This document shows positions 49,969 to 58,806 of a stretch of DNA of 64,000 bases, piece after piece. Position 1 is the stretch's first letter. Every line of letters starts with the position of its first letter. Made by a program: the position numbers and the translations under genes. The notes under the pieces are model-generated. The model saw nothing but the letters and a program-made list of their open reading frames with translations, was not told where the DNA came from and did no database searches. Source of the stretch: Pseudomonas sp. MM223 (lineage in GTDB: Bacteria; Pseudomonadota; Gammaproteobacteria; Pseudomonadales; Pseudomonadaceae); the NCBI GenBank assembly GCA_947090765.1, contig OX352322.1, positions 2,835,501-2,899,500 on the forward strand. The letters run 5' to 3'.

Positions 49969-50909
49969 CCACCCATTCCCCTGAAACCCGCGAAGCGGTG
50001 CGTGCTGCCGCCCGTTGGCTGGCACTGCTGGACGCGGGGGATGCCAGCGAGACCGACTTGCTGCGCCTGGCGAAATGGCGGGCCAGCAGCAGCCTGCACG
50101 AAGACGCCTGGCAGAGGGCCTCATTGCTGCGCCAGCGTTTTAACGCGCTACCCGGTGCGCTGGCCCTGGCCACCCTGGACCGCCCGGACACCGGTCGCCG
50201 CGCTCTGCTCAAGCAAGCCCTGGGTATCGCGGCGCTGCTGCCGACAGCTTGGCTGGTCAGCCGAGAGCTGCCGCTGGACGCCTGGACCGCCGACATGCGC
50301 ACCTCGGTAGGCGAGCGTCGGCAGGTGCTATTGAGCGATGGCACATTCGTGCAGTTGAATACCGACAGTGCGGTGGATATCGACATGAATGCACGGCGCC
50401 TCACGTTGCTTCGCGGAGAAGTGGCGGTCAAGGTACCCGCCAACCTGAACCTGACATTGCAGGTGCCTTATGGGCAGGTGGTGCTCGGCGGTGGTGAAGT
50501 TTGCCTGCGGCTGGTCGATGAGGCCTGCCGGGTCCTGGTGGCCGATGGCGTAGCCAGCCTGCAGCCACTGCGCGGCCCGGCACACGCACTGCACGCCGGG
50601 CAGCAGGCCAACTTGCAAGTGGCGGGCGTCGGCCCGGTCACAGCCCTGGACGAATGGTTGCTGGGCTGGCGTGAAGGCGTGCTGCGGCTGGATGACCGCC
50701 CCTTGGGCGAGCTGTTGCACGAACTGCGAAGGTATCGCCCAGGTGTGCTGCGTTGGGCGCCTGAGCTGGAGCGCCTGCGGGTGACCGGTACGTTCCGCCT
50801 GGACGATACTGACCGGGTGCTGGCCTTGCTGGCCGCCAGCCTGCCGTTGCAGGTGCAGACGCGCACGCGTTACTGGGTCAGCCTGGCTGCGCGAGAAAAT
50901 CGTGCATGA
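49965..50909 (+). CDS. FecR-like anti-sigma/signal-transducing protein
   Basis: 314 residues from the ATG at 49965. N-terminal cytoplasmic segment with the DUF4880 pattern (EAVRAAARWLALLDAGDASETDLLRLAKWRASSSLHEDAWQRA), a weak membrane segment near 85-97, then the periplasmic FecR domain (RTSVGERRQVLLSDGTFVQLNTDSAVDI) and C-terminal receptor-contact part. It holds the sigma factor and relays the signal from the receptor's N-terminal domain. The gene overlaps the sigma gene by four bases and its stop lies 66 bases before the receptor start. Confidence 0.93.
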   Translation: MTTHSPETREAVRAAARWLALLDAGDASETDLLRLAKWRASSSLHEDAWQRASLLRQRFNALPGALALATLDRPDTGRRALLKQALGIAALLPTAWLVSRELPLDAWTADMRTSVGERRQVLLSDGTFVQLNTDSAVDIDMNARRLTLLRGEVAVKVPANLNLTLQVPYGQVVLGGGEVCLRLVDEACRVLVADGVASLQPLRGPAHALHAGQQANLQVAGVGPVTALDEWLLGWREGVLRLDDRPLGELLHELRRYRPGVLRWAPELERLRVTGTFRLDDTDRVLALLAASLPLQVQTRTRYWVSLAARENRA

Positions 50910-50974
50910 GGCTGTCCCCTTTTTTCACTCGCCGGTCATTACCGGTAGAAGAAAATAAAGGGGAGCCTTTTTCA

Positions 50975-53380
50975 ATGTCAGCAGTAATGTCTTGCCGCCT
51001 GCGCCCACTGGTGCGTGCAGTGCGCCCGTTGTTCGCCATGAGCCTGTTGTTGTCTACACCTGCCTGGGCTGATGAGCCGGCGCGTCGTGCCTATCAGGTG
51101 CCGGCCGCCAGCCTGGGCGCCGCACTTACCCGGTTTGCCGACCAGGCTGGCGTCAGCCTTTCGCTGGACCCGGCAATGGTCCAGGGCCGGCAGAGTAATG
51201 GCCTGTCGGGTAGCTACAGTGTCGAAGAAGGTTTTATGCAGCTGCTACGCGGCAGTGGCCTTCAGTTGCTGCCTGTAGGTGAGGGCGCCTTTACCCTGAT
51301 GCCGGCACCCGAGGCCGGTGGTGCTTTGGAAATCGCCCCGACCAGCATCGTTGGCGGGCTGGCCGCAAGCAACGAAGCGCAGCCGTATGCTGGCGGCCAA
51401 GTGGCACGGCAGGGCGCGCAAGGCTTGTTGGGTTCGCGCGATTTCATGGAAACCCCGTTCAGCATCACCAGCTACACCGGCGAGCTGGTAAAGAACCAGC
51501 AAGCGCGAACCTTGGGCGAGCTCATCGCCACCGACCCCTCGGTGCGGGCCACCAACCCGGCGGGTGGGCGCTTTGAGCAGTTCACCATTCGCGGCTTCAG
51601 CCTGTTCAACAGTGATGTGGCGTACAACGGCCTGTACGGCATCTTGCCGACCTACTCGATCGACATGGAAATGGCCGACCGGGTCGACATCATCAAAGGC
51701 CCCAGCCAGTTGATCAACGGCATTTCGCCGCGTGGCAGTGTGGGCGGCGGTATCAATGTGCAGCCCAAGCGGGCCGGCGACAAGCCGATCACCGAGTTCA
51801 CCGGCAGCTACGCGTCGGCTGGCCAGGCAGGCGGCGCGGTGGACGTTGGCCGGCGCTTTGGCGAAGGCCAGCAGTTCGGTGTGCGCTTCAACGGTGTGAA
51901 GCAGGCGGGCGATACCGAATGGGATCACCAGCGCGTCGAGCGCGAAATGGCGGTGCTGGGCCTGGATTTTCGTGGCGAGCGCCTGCGGCTGTCGGCAGAC
52001 CTCGGCCACACCGAGCGCGACACCGATGCACCACAAGAGCGTGTGTTGGTTGGCGCCAACGCCAAAGTGCCGGATGCCAATGATGTACGCCACAACTACG
52101 CCCAGGCCTGGAGCAAGGCACGCACCAACGACACCTTTGGCGCGCTGCATGCCGAGTACGACGTCAGCGAGTCGCTGCTGGCCTATGGCGCGGTCGGTGC
52201 GCGTAAAAGCAACCATGACTTCCTGCGGCATAACGTGTCCATCACCAACGATGCCGGTGACTTCACCGTGCAGCCGCGCGACTTTACCCGCGATGAAACG
52301 GTGCGCACCGCCATGGCGGGTGTACGTAACTGGTTCCACACCGGGCCCGTCAGCCACGAGCTGAACCTCGCGGCCACCTACTTCTACATGGACTTCACCA
52401 ACGGCGGCGCGCGCTATGCTTCGGCGCCCAGCAACCTCTACAACCCGGTAGCGACACCGACGCCTGGAACCCCCACCCGCATCGATCCCGAGGTCTACAC
52501 CGAAAACCGCTTCTCTGGCGTGGCCCTGGCCGACACCCTCGGGTTTTTCGATGACCGTCTGCTGCTGACCCTGGGCGCGCGCTGGCAGCGGGTGCAGGTG
52601 GATGACTGGAGCGACGGCGTCAAAGGCGATACCGCCTACGACGAAGAAAAGGTCTCGCCTTCTGGCGGCGTGTTGCTCAAGGTCACCGACCAGCTGTCGC
52701 TGTACGCCAACTACATGGAAGGCCTGAGCCAGGGCAAGATCGCGCCGTCGACCTCGGTCAACGAAGACCAGATCTTCCCGCCGTTCACCAGCCGCCAGGT
52801 CGAGGTGGGGGCCAAGTATGACCTGGGCAAGGTGGCCTTTACGGCAAGCGCCTTCCGCATTCGGCAGCCGGCCTACGAGACCAACGCGACCTCGCGGGTT
52901 TTTGGCCCCAATGGCAAGCGCGACAACCGCGGTATCGAGCTGAGCGTGTTCGGTGAACCCGTGCAGGGGGTGCGGGTGCTGGGTGGGGTGATGTTTATCG
53001 ACAGCGAGCTGACCGACACCGTGGGCGGCGCCTTTGATGGCAACCGCGCGCCGGCCACGCCCGAGTACAACGTCAACCTTGGCGCCGAGTGGGATGTGCC
53101 GGGGGTGAACGGCCTGACCCTGACGGCACGGGGCATTCACTCCAGCTCGCAGTACCTGGACCAGAACAACAGCAAGCAGATCGATGGCTGGGAACGCTAC
53201 GACCTGGGGGCGCGCTATGCGTTCAAGGTGGATGCCACCGAGGTTACCTTGCGGGGCAGTGTCGAGAACGTGCTGGACGATCGTTACTGGAGTTCGGCGG
53301 GGGCTTCGGATGACAGTGAGCCGGGCTTGACCCTTTCCACGCCGCGTACCTACCTGCTTTCGGCAACAGTAAGCTTCTAA
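50975..53380 (+). CDS. TonB-dependent siderophore transducer receptor with STN domain
   Basis: 801 residues from the ATG at 50975, which follows GGGGAG; an ATG at 50906 lacks this. Signal peptide ends near TPAWA (residue 32). A secretin/TonB short N-terminal (STN) signalling domain (about 36-110: YQVPAASLGAALTRFADQAGVSLSLDPAMVQGRQ…) marks it as a FecA/FpvA-type transducer. Plug domain (RTLGELIATDPSVRATN, FEQFTIRGFSLFNSD, VDIIKGPSQLINGISPRG) and barrel ending SATVSF. It takes up a ferric siderophore, probably foreign, and signals through the adjacent FecR-FecI pair. Ligand unknown. Confidence 0.95.
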   Translation: MSAVMSCRLRPLVRAVRPLFAMSLLLSTPAWADEPARRAYQVPAASLGAALTRFADQAGVSLSLDPAMVQGRQSNGLSGSYSVEEGFMQLLRGSGLQLLPVGEGAFTLMPAPEAGGALEIAPTSIVGGLAASNEAQPYAGGQVARQGAQGLLGSRDFMETPFSITSYTGELVKNQQARTLGELIATDPSVRATNPAGGRFEQFTIRGFSLFNSDVAYNGLYGILPTYSIDMEMADRVDIIKGPSQLINGISPRGSVGGGINVQPKRAGDKPITEFTGSYASAGQAGGAVDVGRRFGEGQQFGVRFNGVKQAGDTEWDHQRVEREMAVLGLDFRGERLRLSADLGHTERDTDAPQERVLVGANAKVPDANDVRHNYAQAWSKARTNDTFGALHAEYDVSESLLAYGAVGARKSNHDFLRHNVSITNDAGDFTVQPRDFTRDETVRTAMAGVRNWFHTGPVSHELNLAATYFYMDFTNGGARYASAPSNLYNPVATPTPGTPTRIDPEVYTENRFSGVALADTLGFFDDRLLLTLGARWQRVQVDDWSDGVKGDTAYDEEKVSPSGGVLLKVTDQLSLYANYMEGLSQGKIAPSTSVNEDQIFPPFTSRQVEVGAKYDLGKVAFTASAFRIRQPAYETNATSRVFGPNGKRDNRGIELSVFGEPVQGVRVLGGVMFIDSELTDTVGGAFDGNRAPATPEYNVNLGAEWDVPGVNGLTLTARGIHSSSQYLDQNNSKQIDGWERYDLGARYAFKVDATEVTLRGSVENVLDDRYWSSAGASDDSEPGLTLSTPRTYLLSATVSF

Positions 53381-53396
53381 GCCCAGCGCGATCCCC

Positions 53397-53513
53397 TGTA
53401 GGAGCGGCCTTGTGCCGCGAACGGGGCGCGAAGCGGCCCCACATTCTCTGCTGCACCGCGAAAATCGCCGGGGCTGCTTTGCAGCCCATTCGCGGCACAA
53501 GGCCGCTCCTACA
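53397..53513. repeat. Paired inverted REP-like cassette (family A)
   Basis: TGTAGGAGCGGCCTTGTGCC…GCGCGAAGCGGCCCC is mirrored by GGCTGC…CGGCACAAGGCCGCTCCTACA. It separates the receptor gene from the convergent LysR gene. Confidence 0.9.
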
Positions 53514-53535
53514 GGGATCGAGCCGGCCTGCTGAA

Positions 53536-54474
53536 TCAGGTTGGCGCAATCGCCCGGCCAAGTTTCTGCGCCTGGCCCTGCAACACCCGCATCAGATGCA
53601 TCGCCGCATGCGACGGCGGCTCGAAACGCGAATAGACAAAGCTGATGTCGAAGTGAATTTCATCTGCCAGCGGCACCACCGCCAGGCCGCTGTCTTGCGC
53701 CACGAACTCGTCGATCACGCTAATGCCCATGCTTTGCTTGACCAGCGCCACAGCCTCGTTGGCATTGGTGAACGACAACAGTGACGGCAACTGTGCGCCG
53801 TGCCGCTCGATGTGCCCGGCCAGCAGTTTGCCAAACGGCATGTCGGGCCTGAACAGCAGCAGCGGATGGCCTTCCAGTTGTTGCAAGGTCAGCGAGGTAT
53901 GCCCGGCCAACGCGTGGTCGGGTGGCATCACCACCACCATGCGCCCGCGCATGAAGGGCTGTGAATGCAGGTGGTCGTGTACCACGGGCAGGGCGGCAAT
54001 CGACAGGTCGACCTTTTTCGACAGGATCTGGTTGGGCATCTCGCCCATCAGCGAGGTTTGCCACTCGATGTTCAGCGAAGGCGCCTCACGCTTGAGCTGG
54101 GCCAAGGCAATCGGGATGACTACGGTCGACAGCGAGGCGCTGCACGAGATGCGCAGCTTGCGGTGGCCGCCTGCGCCCAGTGACAGGGCGCATTCGTTGA
54201 CCTCCAGCGCTGCCTGGTACACCCGCTCGACTTCACGGAACAGCACCTGCGCCTCGGCCGTGGGCACCAGGCGGTTGTTGATGCGCTCGAACAGGCGGTA
54301 AGCCAGGCGCCCTTCGATGTACTGGATCAGCTTGCTGACAGCTGGCTGCGACACGTACAGCAGCTTGGCCGCCGCGCTGATCGAGCCGGTCAGCATCACC
54401 GCACGGAACACTTCCATGTGACGCAGCTTGAACACCATGGGGCTTGCGTCTGCGCTTTCGTTGCCAACCAGCAT
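53536..54474 (-). CDS. LysR-family regulator of the adjacent catabolic cluster
   Basis: 312 residues from 54474 with AAGG upstream. Winged helix at about 16-75 (LRHMEVFRAVMLTGSISAAAKLLYVSQPAVSKLIQYIEGRLAYRLFER), then the substrate-binding domain. Divergent from the amidohydrolase gene with 146 bases between starts. This arrangement is the usual one for LysR control of a neighbouring catabolic operon. Effector unknown. Confidence 0.9.
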   Translation of the reverse strand: MLVGNESADASPMVFKLRHMEVFRAVMLTGSISAAAKLLYVSQPAVSKLIQYIEGRLAYRLFERINNRLVPTAEAQVLFREVERVYQAALEVNECALSLGAGGHRKLRISCSASLSTVVIPIALAQLKREAPSLNIEWQTSLMGEMPNQILSKKVDLSIAALPVVHDHLHSQPFMRGRMVVVMPPDHALAGHTSLTLQQLEGHPLLLFRPDMPFGKLLAGHIERHGAQLPSLLSFTNANEAVALVKQSMGISVIDEFVAQDSGLAVVPLADEIHFDISFVYSRFEPPSHAAMHLMRVLQGQAQKLGRAIAPT

Positions 54475-54491
54475 GTGTATTACCTTCGGTT

Positions 54492-54505
54492 ATGGTCTTT
54501 GCCAT
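54492..54505. promoter_or_regulatory. Candidate LysR-type operator
   Basis: ATGGTCTTTGCCAT is a small inverted repeat (ATGG/CCAT) between the divergent LysR and amidohydrolase genes. It is closer to the LysR start, as for autoregulatory sites. Confidence 0.35.
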
Positions 54506-54620
54506 CTGGGTATGAGCGTCAAACCCGGCCACGCAGTATCTTGAACCCAGCCAAATAGCCCTTGCGGCGCACAATAACAAGATCTGAAGGCAAGCGCAGT
54601 GGCGCTGCCGGGAGTGCTGC

Positions 54621-55448
54621 GTGAACATCTTTGACGAACCGAAGATCGATTGCCATAACCATTTGTTTGACCCCGCCCGTTTCCCTTACCACCCCGACGC
54701 ACCCTATGCACCCTCCGGCCAGGAAGTCGCCACCCAGGAACAGTTCACCCGGGTGATGGACACCTACGGTGTGCAACATGCCTTGCTGGTGGGCCCCAAC
54801 AGCGGCTACCACACCGACAACCGCTGCCTGCTGCATGCCCTGGCCACCGGGCAGGGGCGGTTCAAGGGCGTGGCGGTGGTCGAGGCGGGTATCCAGCTCG
54901 ATGCACTGGCTGCGTTGCAGGCGCAGGGGGTGGTCGGTATCGCCTTCAACCCAGCGTTGTACGGGGTGGCCAGCCTCAAGGACGTTGATGGCCTGTTCGG
55001 CAAGCTGGCCGAGCTCGGCCTGTTCGCCCAGGTGCAGGTGTGCGAAGACCAACTGCTTGAACTGCGCAGCCTGCTTCAGGGTTCGCATACACGCTTGCTG
55101 ATCGACCATTGCGGCCGGCCGGACGTGGCGGCTGGCGTGCAGCAGCCAGGCTTCCAGGCGCTGTTGCGGCTGGCTGACAGTGGCCGCGCCAGCGTCAAGC
55201 TGTCAGGCATGCAGAAGTTCGCGGCAGCCGATGCATTGCTGGAGCAAAGCCGTGCCTATGTGCACGCCCTGCTCGAAGCCTTCGGTGCGGATGCCTGCGT
55301 GTGGGGCTCCGATTGGCCGTTCATTCGCCAGCGCTCGCGGGTGGACTACGGCCCGCTGCTGAAACTGGCCGAGCGCCTGATGCCGGATGCCCGGCTGCGC
55401 CAAGCGGTGATGTGGGACACCCCACGACGTCTGTTCGGGTTCGCCTAG
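54621..55448 (+). CDS. Amidohydrolase-2 family hydrolase/lactonase
   Basis: 275 residues, GTG start at 54621 after GGGAG. TIM-barrel hydrolase of the 2-pyrone-4,6-dicarboxylate lactonase/L-rhamnonolactonase type: metal ligands His12 and His14 in DCHNHLFD, later DHCGRPD and WGSDWPF with the catalytic Asp. It probably opens a lactone or a related ring. Followed 40 bases later by a transporter and a dehydrogenase, the normal layout of a sugar-acid or aromatic-acid catabolic operon. Confidence 0.85.
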   Translation: MNIFDEPKIDCHNHLFDPARFPYHPDAPYAPSGQEVATQEQFTRVMDTYGVQHALLVGPNSGYHTDNRCLLHALATGQGRFKGVAVVEAGIQLDALAALQAQGVVGIAFNPALYGVASLKDVDGLFGKLAELGLFAQVQVCEDQLLELRSLLQGSHTRLLIDHCGRPDVAAGVQQPGFQALLRLADSGRASVKLSGMQKFAAADALLEQSRAYVHALLEAFGADACVWGSDWPFIRQRSRVDYGPLLKLAERLMPDARLRQAVMWDTPRRLFGFA

Positions 55449-55488
55449 AACCTCGTTTTGCCATTCCAATAACAAGAGAGCAACCGTC

Positions 55489-56838
55489 ATGAACACTGAA
55501 CAGAACGCCAGCCTCGGGGTGTTTGACACCCCGGCGCGCGCGCAGCAACGCACCCGCACCCGCTTCATGATTTTGGCGCTGATTTCGGGCGGCACCATGA
55601 TCAACTACCTCGACCGCAGCGTGATGGGCATTGCCGCGCCCAGCATCAGTGCCGACCTGGGCCTGAACGCAGCGATGATGGGGGTGATCTTTTCTGCCTT
55701 CTCGTGGACCTACGCCGCCGCGCAAATCCCGGGTGGCATCCTCATCGACCGGCTGGGTACCAAACTCACCTACTGGCTGGCGCTGACGCTGTGGTCGCTG
55801 TTCACCGGCCTGCAAGGGTTGGCGCAGGGCTTCCTGTCGTTGCTGGGCATGCGTTTTCTGGTGGGCATGACCGAAGCACCGTGCTTCCCGACCAACAGCC
55901 GGGTGGTGGCTACCTGGTTCCCGCAGAGTGAGCGGGCCAGGGCGACCGGTATCTATACCTTTGCCGAATACACCGGGCTGGCGTTCCTGACGCCGCTGCT
56001 GTTCTGGGTGCTGCATGCCTATGGCTGGCGCTTTTTGCTGCTGGCCGTGGGCCTGATGGGCATCCTCTATGGCCTGGTGTGGTGGCGCAAGTACCACGAG
56101 CCACACGAGTCGACTACCGCCAACCAGGCTGAACTCGACTACATCGCTGCCGGTGGCGGGGTGGTCGATGGCGGGCAGAAAGCCACCCAGTTCCGCTGGT
56201 CGCAGATCCCGGCGCTGCTCAAGCACCGCAACATGCTGGGCATTTGCCTGGGGCAGTTCGCCTGCAACTCTACCAACGTGTTCTTCCTGACCTGGTTCCC
56301 CACCTACCTGGTGACTGAGCGGCATATGCCCTGGCTCAAGGTTGGCTGGGTGGCGGTGTTGCCGTTCATTGCCGCATCGCTGGGCACGCTGGTCGGCGGC
56401 TGGTTGTCCGACGCCTTGCTGCGCCGTGGCTACTCGCTGAATGTGGCGCGCAAGCTGCCGGTCATCGCCGGGTTGCTCACTGCCTCGGTGATCGTGCTGG
56501 CCAACTACGTCGAGTCCGACGCGCTGGTCATCACCATCCTGTGCATCGCCTATTTCGCCCAGGGCATGTCGGCGCTGGCCTGGATGATCGTGTCCGACAT
56601 CGCCCCCAAAGGTTTGCTGGGCCTAAGCGGTGGCCTGTTCAACCTGTTTGCCAACGCGGCGGGCATCGTTACCCCCCTCACCATCGGCATCATCGTTTCG
56701 CTGACCGGCTCGTTTGTCTGGGCCCTGGCGTTCGTGTCGTCGATCACCGTGCTGGGGGCGCTGTGCTACCTGTTCATGGTCAGCGACCTGCGTCGCTTGC
56801 CGGAAATTCCTTCTGTCGAAAATGGAGCTAAACAATGA
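55489..56838 (+). CDS. MFS transporter, anion:cation symporter family
   Basis: 449 residues, 12 hydrophobic segments. ACS-family marks: TMINYLDRSVMGIAAPSI, WTYAAAQIPGGILIDRLGTKLTYW, MRFLVGMTEAPCFPTNSRVVATWFPQSERARATGIYTFAEY. Members import galactonate, hexuronates or aromatic acids. The ATGA overlap with the following SDR gene shows cotranslation. Substrate presumably that of the cluster. Confidence 0.9.
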   Translation: MNTEQNASLGVFDTPARAQQRTRTRFMILALISGGTMINYLDRSVMGIAAPSISADLGLNAAMMGVIFSAFSWTYAAAQIPGGILIDRLGTKLTYWLALTLWSLFTGLQGLAQGFLSLLGMRFLVGMTEAPCFPTNSRVVATWFPQSERARATGIYTFAEYTGLAFLTPLLFWVLHAYGWRFLLLAVGLMGILYGLVWWRKYHEPHESTTANQAELDYIAAGGGVVDGGQKATQFRWSQIPALLKHRNMLGICLGQFACNSTNVFFLTWFPTYLVTERHMPWLKVGWVAVLPFIAASLGTLVGGWLSDALLRRGYSLNVARKLPVIAGLLTASVIVLANYVESDALVITILCIAYFAQGMSALAWMIVSDIAPKGLLGLSGGLFNLFANAAGIVTPLTIGIIVSLTGSFVWALAFVSSITVLGALCYLFMVSDLRRLPEIPSVENGAKQ

Positions 56839-57575
56839 GCCAGTACCTGCAAGGCCAGACCGCAATCGTGACCGGTGGCATGCGTGGCATCGGCCTGGCA
56901 ATCGCCCAGCGCCTGCATACCGCCGGTGCCCAGGTGGTGATCTGGGACCTCGCTGTCGATGGCTGGGACAGCACGGAAAACGGCTTTGAGCCGGTGCTGC
57001 GCCAGGCGGTCGATGTGTCGTCGCTGGCCTCGGTAGAGGCGGCGTTTGCCGAGACGCTGGCGCGCTTGGGCCAAGTACACATTCTGGTCAACAATGCCGG
57101 CATCAACGGCCCGGTGGTGGCGTCGTGGGATTACCCGCCAGAGGCCTGGGACAAGGTCATCGCCATCGACCTGAACGGTGTGTTCTATTGCTGCCGCACC
57201 GCCATCCCGCACATGCGTGAACGTGGCTACGGGCGCATCGTCAATATCGCCTCCATGGCCGGCAAGGATGGCGTGCAATACATCTCGGCCTATTCGGCCG
57301 CCAAGGCCGGGGTCATCGCCTTCACCAAGGCGGCGGCCAAGGAGCTGGCGCAGGACGGTGTGCTGCTCAACTGCGTGGCACCGGCCATGGTCGAGACGCC
57401 GCTGATGGCCGAGATGACGGCGGAGCATATTGCCGCGAGCAAGGCCAAGATCCCCATGGGGCGCTTCCTCAAGGCCGAGGAAATCGCCAACATGGTCACC
57501 TGGATTGCCGGGCCCGAGTGCAGCTTTACCACCGGCTTTGTGTTCGACCTCAGTGGTGGGAGGGCGACCTATTGA
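56835..57575 (+). CDS. Short-chain dehydrogenase/reductase
   Basis: 246 residues. NAD(P) motif TGGMRGIG at 13-20, NNAG at 86-89, catalytic Asn114, Ser140, Tyr153 and Lys157 (YSAAK). Asp38 after the second strand (VVIWDLA) suggests NAD preference. Oxidoreductase for a hydroxyl group of the cluster's substrate. Start overlaps the transporter stop, and its own stop overlaps the TTG start of the next gene. Confidence 0.9.
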   Translation: MSQYLQGQTAIVTGGMRGIGLAIAQRLHTAGAQVVIWDLAVDGWDSTENGFEPVLRQAVDVSSLASVEAAFAETLARLGQVHILVNNAGINGPVVASWDYPPEAWDKVIAIDLNGVFYCCRTAIPHMRERGYGRIVNIASMAGKDGVQYISAYSAAKAGVIAFTKAAAKELAQDGVLLNCVAPAMVETPLMAEMTAEHIAASKAKIPMGRFLKAEEIANMVTWIAGPECSFTTGFVFDLSGGRATY

Positions 57576-58399
57576 ATGGGCTGGGCGTGGCGCACCTGAC
57601 GGCGCTAGGGCTGGCGCCGACGCGGCTGGTATGTGAGGCGCGCCACGCCGGCTTCAGTGCGGTGGGGTTGCGCTTGCACCCAGTGATGGCGGGTGCACTG
57701 GCCTACCCGGTTGCGGCCGGTAGCCAGGCAATGCGTGAGCTGCGGGCAGTGCTGGCAGGGGAAGGCGTGCGGGTGGCGGACATCGAGTTTGTGTCGCTGA
57801 CAGCGCAAACCCGGGTGGCTGATTACCAGGCACTGTTGGCCGCAGGTGCCGAGCTGGGGGCGATGAGCCTGACAGTGTCCGGCGACGATGAGGATGTTGC
57901 ACGGCTGACCGACAACTTTGCCGCGCTGTGTGAAATGGCGCGTGGCCATGGCCTGCGTGTGGACCTGGAGTTCATGCGCTGGCGGCCGGTGGCGACTTTG
58001 CAACAGGCTTGCGCGGTGGTGACGGGGGCGGGGCAGGGCAACAGCGGCGTGCTGGTCGATGCCTTGCACCTGTTCCGCTCCGGTGGCCAGGTGGCCGACA
58101 TCGCTGCAGTCGACCCGCGTTTGCTGCGTGCGGTGCAACTGTGTGATGCACCGATACTGGCGCCCGCAGAAGCGCTGATCATCGCCGAGGCGCGCGAGGG
58201 CCGTTTGCTACCGGGGCAAGGGCAACTGCCGCTGGCAGCGTTGCTGGCGGCGTTGCCGAGGGACGTGGGCATCAGTGTGGAGGTGCCATCCGCTGGCGTG
58301 CCCGCAGAACAGCGGTTGCAAGCGGCGGCACGGGTAACCCAAAGCTGGCTGCACGGTGGGCAGTCTCAACCCTCCGTGCAAGCCGCCGGTTATTCCTGA
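57572..58399 (+). CDS. Sugar-phosphate isomerase/epimerase-like TIM-barrel protein
   Basis: 275 residues from a TTG at 57572, which overlaps the preceding stop (TTGA) and has GGGAGG eight bases upstream; no ATG fits as well. AP-endonuclease-2/IolE-like TIM barrel: ISL-type opening replaced by LGVAHLTALGL, acidic/His residues suited to a metal centre in VDLEFMRW, GVLVDALHLFRSGG, LCDAP and ISVEVPS. Likely isomerase, epimerase or dehydratase for the product of the adjacent SDR. It ends ten bases inside the convergent RidA gene. Confidence 0.8.
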   Translation: MNGLGVAHLTALGLAPTRLVCEARHAGFSAVGLRLHPVMAGALAYPVAAGSQAMRELRAVLAGEGVRVADIEFVSLTAQTRVADYQALLAAGAELGAMSLTVSGDDEDVARLTDNFAALCEMARGHGLRVDLEFMRWRPVATLQQACAVVTGAGQGNSGVLVDALHLFRSGGQVADIAAVDPRLLRAVQLCDAPILAPAEALIIAEAREGRLLPGQGQLPLAALLAALPRDVGISVEVPSAGVPAEQRLQAAARVTQSWLHGGQSQPSVQAAGYS

Positions 58400-58806
58400 T
58401 CCGGCACCACGGCGATCACGTCGATTTCCATCAGCCATTCGGCCTGGGCCAACCCGGCGACCACCAGCCCGGTGGAGATCGGGAACACGCCCTTCAGCCA
58501 CTTGCCCACTTCCTTGTACACCGGCTCGCGGAAGCGTGGGTCGGTGATGTAGGTGGTGGTCTTGACGATGTGCGACAGGTCGGAGCCTGCCTCTTCAAGC
58601 AGTTGCTTGACGTTTTTCATTGCCTGTTCGGTCTGCGCCTGAGGGTTACCCAGGCCCACCAGCTTGCCTTCGAAGTCGGTCCCCACCTGGCCGCGCACAT
58701 AGATGGTGTTGCCGGCCCGCACGGCCTGGCACAGGTCGTTGTCCAGGGTCTGGTTGGGGTAGGTTTCCTTGGTGTTGAACATGCGGATGCGAGTATGGGT
58801 AGGCAT
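58390..58806 (-). CDS. RidA (YjgF/UK114)-family protein
   Basis: 138 residues. RidA features: VRAGNTIYVRGQVGTDFEGKLVGLGNPQAQTEQAMKNVKQLLEEAGSDLSHIVKTTTYITDP, and a C-terminal AEWLMEIDVIAVVP. The usual catalytic Arg in the CRVEVDV-type strand is not obvious, so this may be one of the Rid subfamilies with another deaminase or hydrolase role. GGAG precedes the ATG, which overlaps the stop of the monooxygenase gene by one base. The two act together on one substrate. Confidence 0.88.
   Translation of the reverse strand: MPTHTRIRMFNTKETYPNQTLDNDLCQAVRAGNTIYVRGQVGTDFEGKLVGLGNPQAQTEQAMKNVKQLLEEAGSDLSHIVKTTTYITDPRFREPVYKEVGKWLKGVFPISTGLVVAGLAQAEWLMEIDVIAVVPDQE

Noticed and set aside
51245..53500. 751-codon open frame opposite the TonB receptor
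   Set aside because: Antisense shadow of a well-recognised receptor; composition is typical of reversed GC-rich codons and no domain is seen.
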